Below, piece by piece: positions 63,149 through 64,000 of a DNA stretch of 64,000 nt (positions are counted from its first letter, which is position 1; every line of letters starts with the position of its first letter). The notes beneath the pieces are model-generated. The model had not been told where the DNA came from and made no database searches. It saw only the letters and a list, made by a program, of their open reading frames with translations. This DNA is from Plebeiibacterium marinum (GTDB lineage: Bacteria; Bacteroidota; Bacteroidia; Bacteroidales; Marinilabiliaceae). The position numbers and the translations under genes are program-made. The stretch is from positions 1-64,000 of the forward strand of contig NZ_JAPDPI010000015.1 of assembly GCF_026013615.1 (NCBI RefSeq). The letters run 5' to 3'.

Positions 63149-63786
63149 TTTTCGTTAGAAATTAATGTTAGGACTTCATTAGCTAGTAAAGTAATTTCTT
63201 CCTTTGCCTTAGGATCCTTGTATTCATAAACACCAAGACCGCAAACAACAGACTCTGAATAGGCAACTCTATTATTGAGCTTAGACTCTAAAGTGGATAT
63301 GCTAAAATCTTTTAGCACTTCATTAACCTCATTAGTTAATTTTGCGCGAGGATTCACTTGGTTTAGAATAAAATAACCATTTATATCCTGCTTAATTAAT
63401 AATGCTTGCTCATATTTTTCAATAAACATTTCAGTAGCCCAAAGATCGAGTACTCCGGGTTTTATAGGTATTAATAATAGATCAGATATTAAAATTATAG
63501 TACTGGCTAATTCTGAAAGGGCAGGAGTTCCATCTATAATAACGATATCATAATCCTTTTGAAAAGAATTAATATTCTTTCGTAATGCCTTTGGGTCAGT
63601 AATGGATACTGATAATACTTCTGGTAAATCGTCAGCTCGTAATCCGGACCACCTTATGGATGAACCATTGGTGTCGGTATCTATAATAATTGTTTTATAC
63701 CCCATGTGTGAAAAACACACGGCTAAATTTGTTGAGAGGGTACTTTTGCCGGTTCCTCCCTTGAGGGAGCTTATAGATATAATCAT
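63142..63786 (-). CDS. parA: ParA-family partition ATPase (type Ib)
   Basis: Deviant-Walker ATPase that drives plasmid or element segregation. Walker A' is KGGTGKST (9-16), Walker A' loop Asp is in IIIDTDTNGSS, and Walker B is YDIVIIDGTPA. At 214 residues with no N-terminal DNA-binding domain, it belongs to the short type Ib class, whose partner is an RHH protein, as found here. The catalytic signature lysines are present. The repeat array begins at its stop codon. Such modules occur on plasmids and integrative elements. Confidence 0.88.
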   Translation of the reverse strand: MIISISSLKGGTGKSTLSTNLAVCFSHMGYKTIIIDTDTNGSSIRWSGLRADDLPEVLSVSITDPKALRKNINSFQKDYDIVIIDGTPALSELASTIILISDLLLIPIKPGVLDLWATEMFIEKYEQALLIKQDINGYFILNQVNPRAKLTNEVNEVLKDFSISTLESKLNNRVAYSESVVCGLGVYEYKDPKAKEEITLLANEVLTLISNENI

Positions 63787-63790
63787 TTAA

Positions 63791-64000
63791 TTAAATTTTT
63801 GGTTTTAGTTTTTTTACTTTCTTCTTTTTCTTGAATTTATCTTCCTCCTTATATGCTGAAGCATTTGATGAGCTTGTACTCAACGATAAGTTTGAAGTTA
63901 GTTGTTCAACCTGATGTGATATACTCTTGTCAACAGATTGAGAACGCATGTTATCTAGATCATCAAAATAGGCTTCCTTTTCTTCCAAAGATGCGTATTT
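63791..64000 (-). CDS. C-terminal end of a protein cut by the window edge
   Basis: The frame is open to base 64,000 (KYASLEEKEAYFDDLDN at the edge), so this is a partial gene, not a 65-residue one starting at a TTG. The visible part is Ser-rich and ends in a Lys-rich tail (KKKKKVKKLKPKI). It ends five bases before parA on the same strand, so the three genes probably form one operon. The family cannot be told; mobilisation or replication proteins often sit here. Confidence 0.55.
   Translation of the reverse strand, partial: KYASLEEKEAYFDDLDNMRSQSVDKSISHQVEQLTSNLSLSTSSSNASAYKEEDKFKKKKKVKKLKPKI

Overview
The window looks like a chromosome segment of a low-GC Bacteroidota, probably a marine or gut-like Bacteroidales/Marinilabiliales relative. 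Reasons: promoters match the Bacteroidota pattern TAnnTTTG with no purine-rich Shine-Dalgarno sites; there are many short lipoproteins, an OprP-type porin in the Pho operon, a HYC_CC_PP-type small protein beside a copper RND pump, and an L19 gene of Bacteroidota type. The species call is inference.

Bases 1 to about 22,000 are ordinary core genome: an S41 peptidase lipoprotein, a YciB-like/Nudix fusion, ribosomal protein L19, a RecB-like helicase-nuclease, a sugar-binding lipoprotein next to a chemoreceptor, and a complete phosphate regulon (porin, pstS, pstC, pstA, pstB, phoU, phoB, phoR). The regulon is driven by a promoter with 11-bp-phased PhoB half-sites. After it come an RsmI-like methyltransferase, a GH16-fold protein that has lost its catalytic triad, tRNA-Gly(GCC) and tRNA-Leu(GAG).

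Bases 21,893 to 30,194 hold a copper/silver efflux operon on the minus strand: HYC_CC_PP protein, CusA-like pump, four-helix-bundle protein, TolC-like channel, CusB-like adaptor and an HMA chaperone. Every main spacer in it carries an imperfect palindrome, most built from GTTACGGGTT-like words.

From about 30,200 to the right edge the sequence is accessory. First come toxin-antitoxin modules: an AbiEii-type pair, and a hipB-hipS-hipT module preceded by a decayed duplicate. Each hip copy has three 18-bp operators spaced exactly 40 bp apart. Then nine co-directional minus-strand genes (57,752 down to 35,861) form a 22-kb defence-type locus. They encode an XRE controller, a PLD-SNF2 helicase, an Eco57I-type methyltransferase, an SMC/RecF-like ATPase, a nuclease with a FokI-type cleavage domain, a KAP NTPase, a broken uracil-DNA-glycosylase-like gene, a 2,321-residue sacsin-type ATPase, and an SF1 helicase fused to a PIN nuclease. 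This locus is the best candidate for an undescribed system. It may be two systems: the last two genes are translationally coupled to each other.

To its right are small CxxC proteins, a metallophosphoesterase, a strongly structured RNA-like element before an unknown zinc-ribbon gene, 85-bp direct repeats, small genes sharing one leader, and a type Ib partition module. In that module parA and an RHH parB flank an array of 8-bp repeats. The partition module suggests that the accessory region is, or was, part of a plasmid or integrative element that continues past base 64,000. No integrase, transposase or attachment site is visible. Three apparent frameshifts (near 21,921, 45,785 and 61,430) all lack one base, so sequencing error is possible for each.
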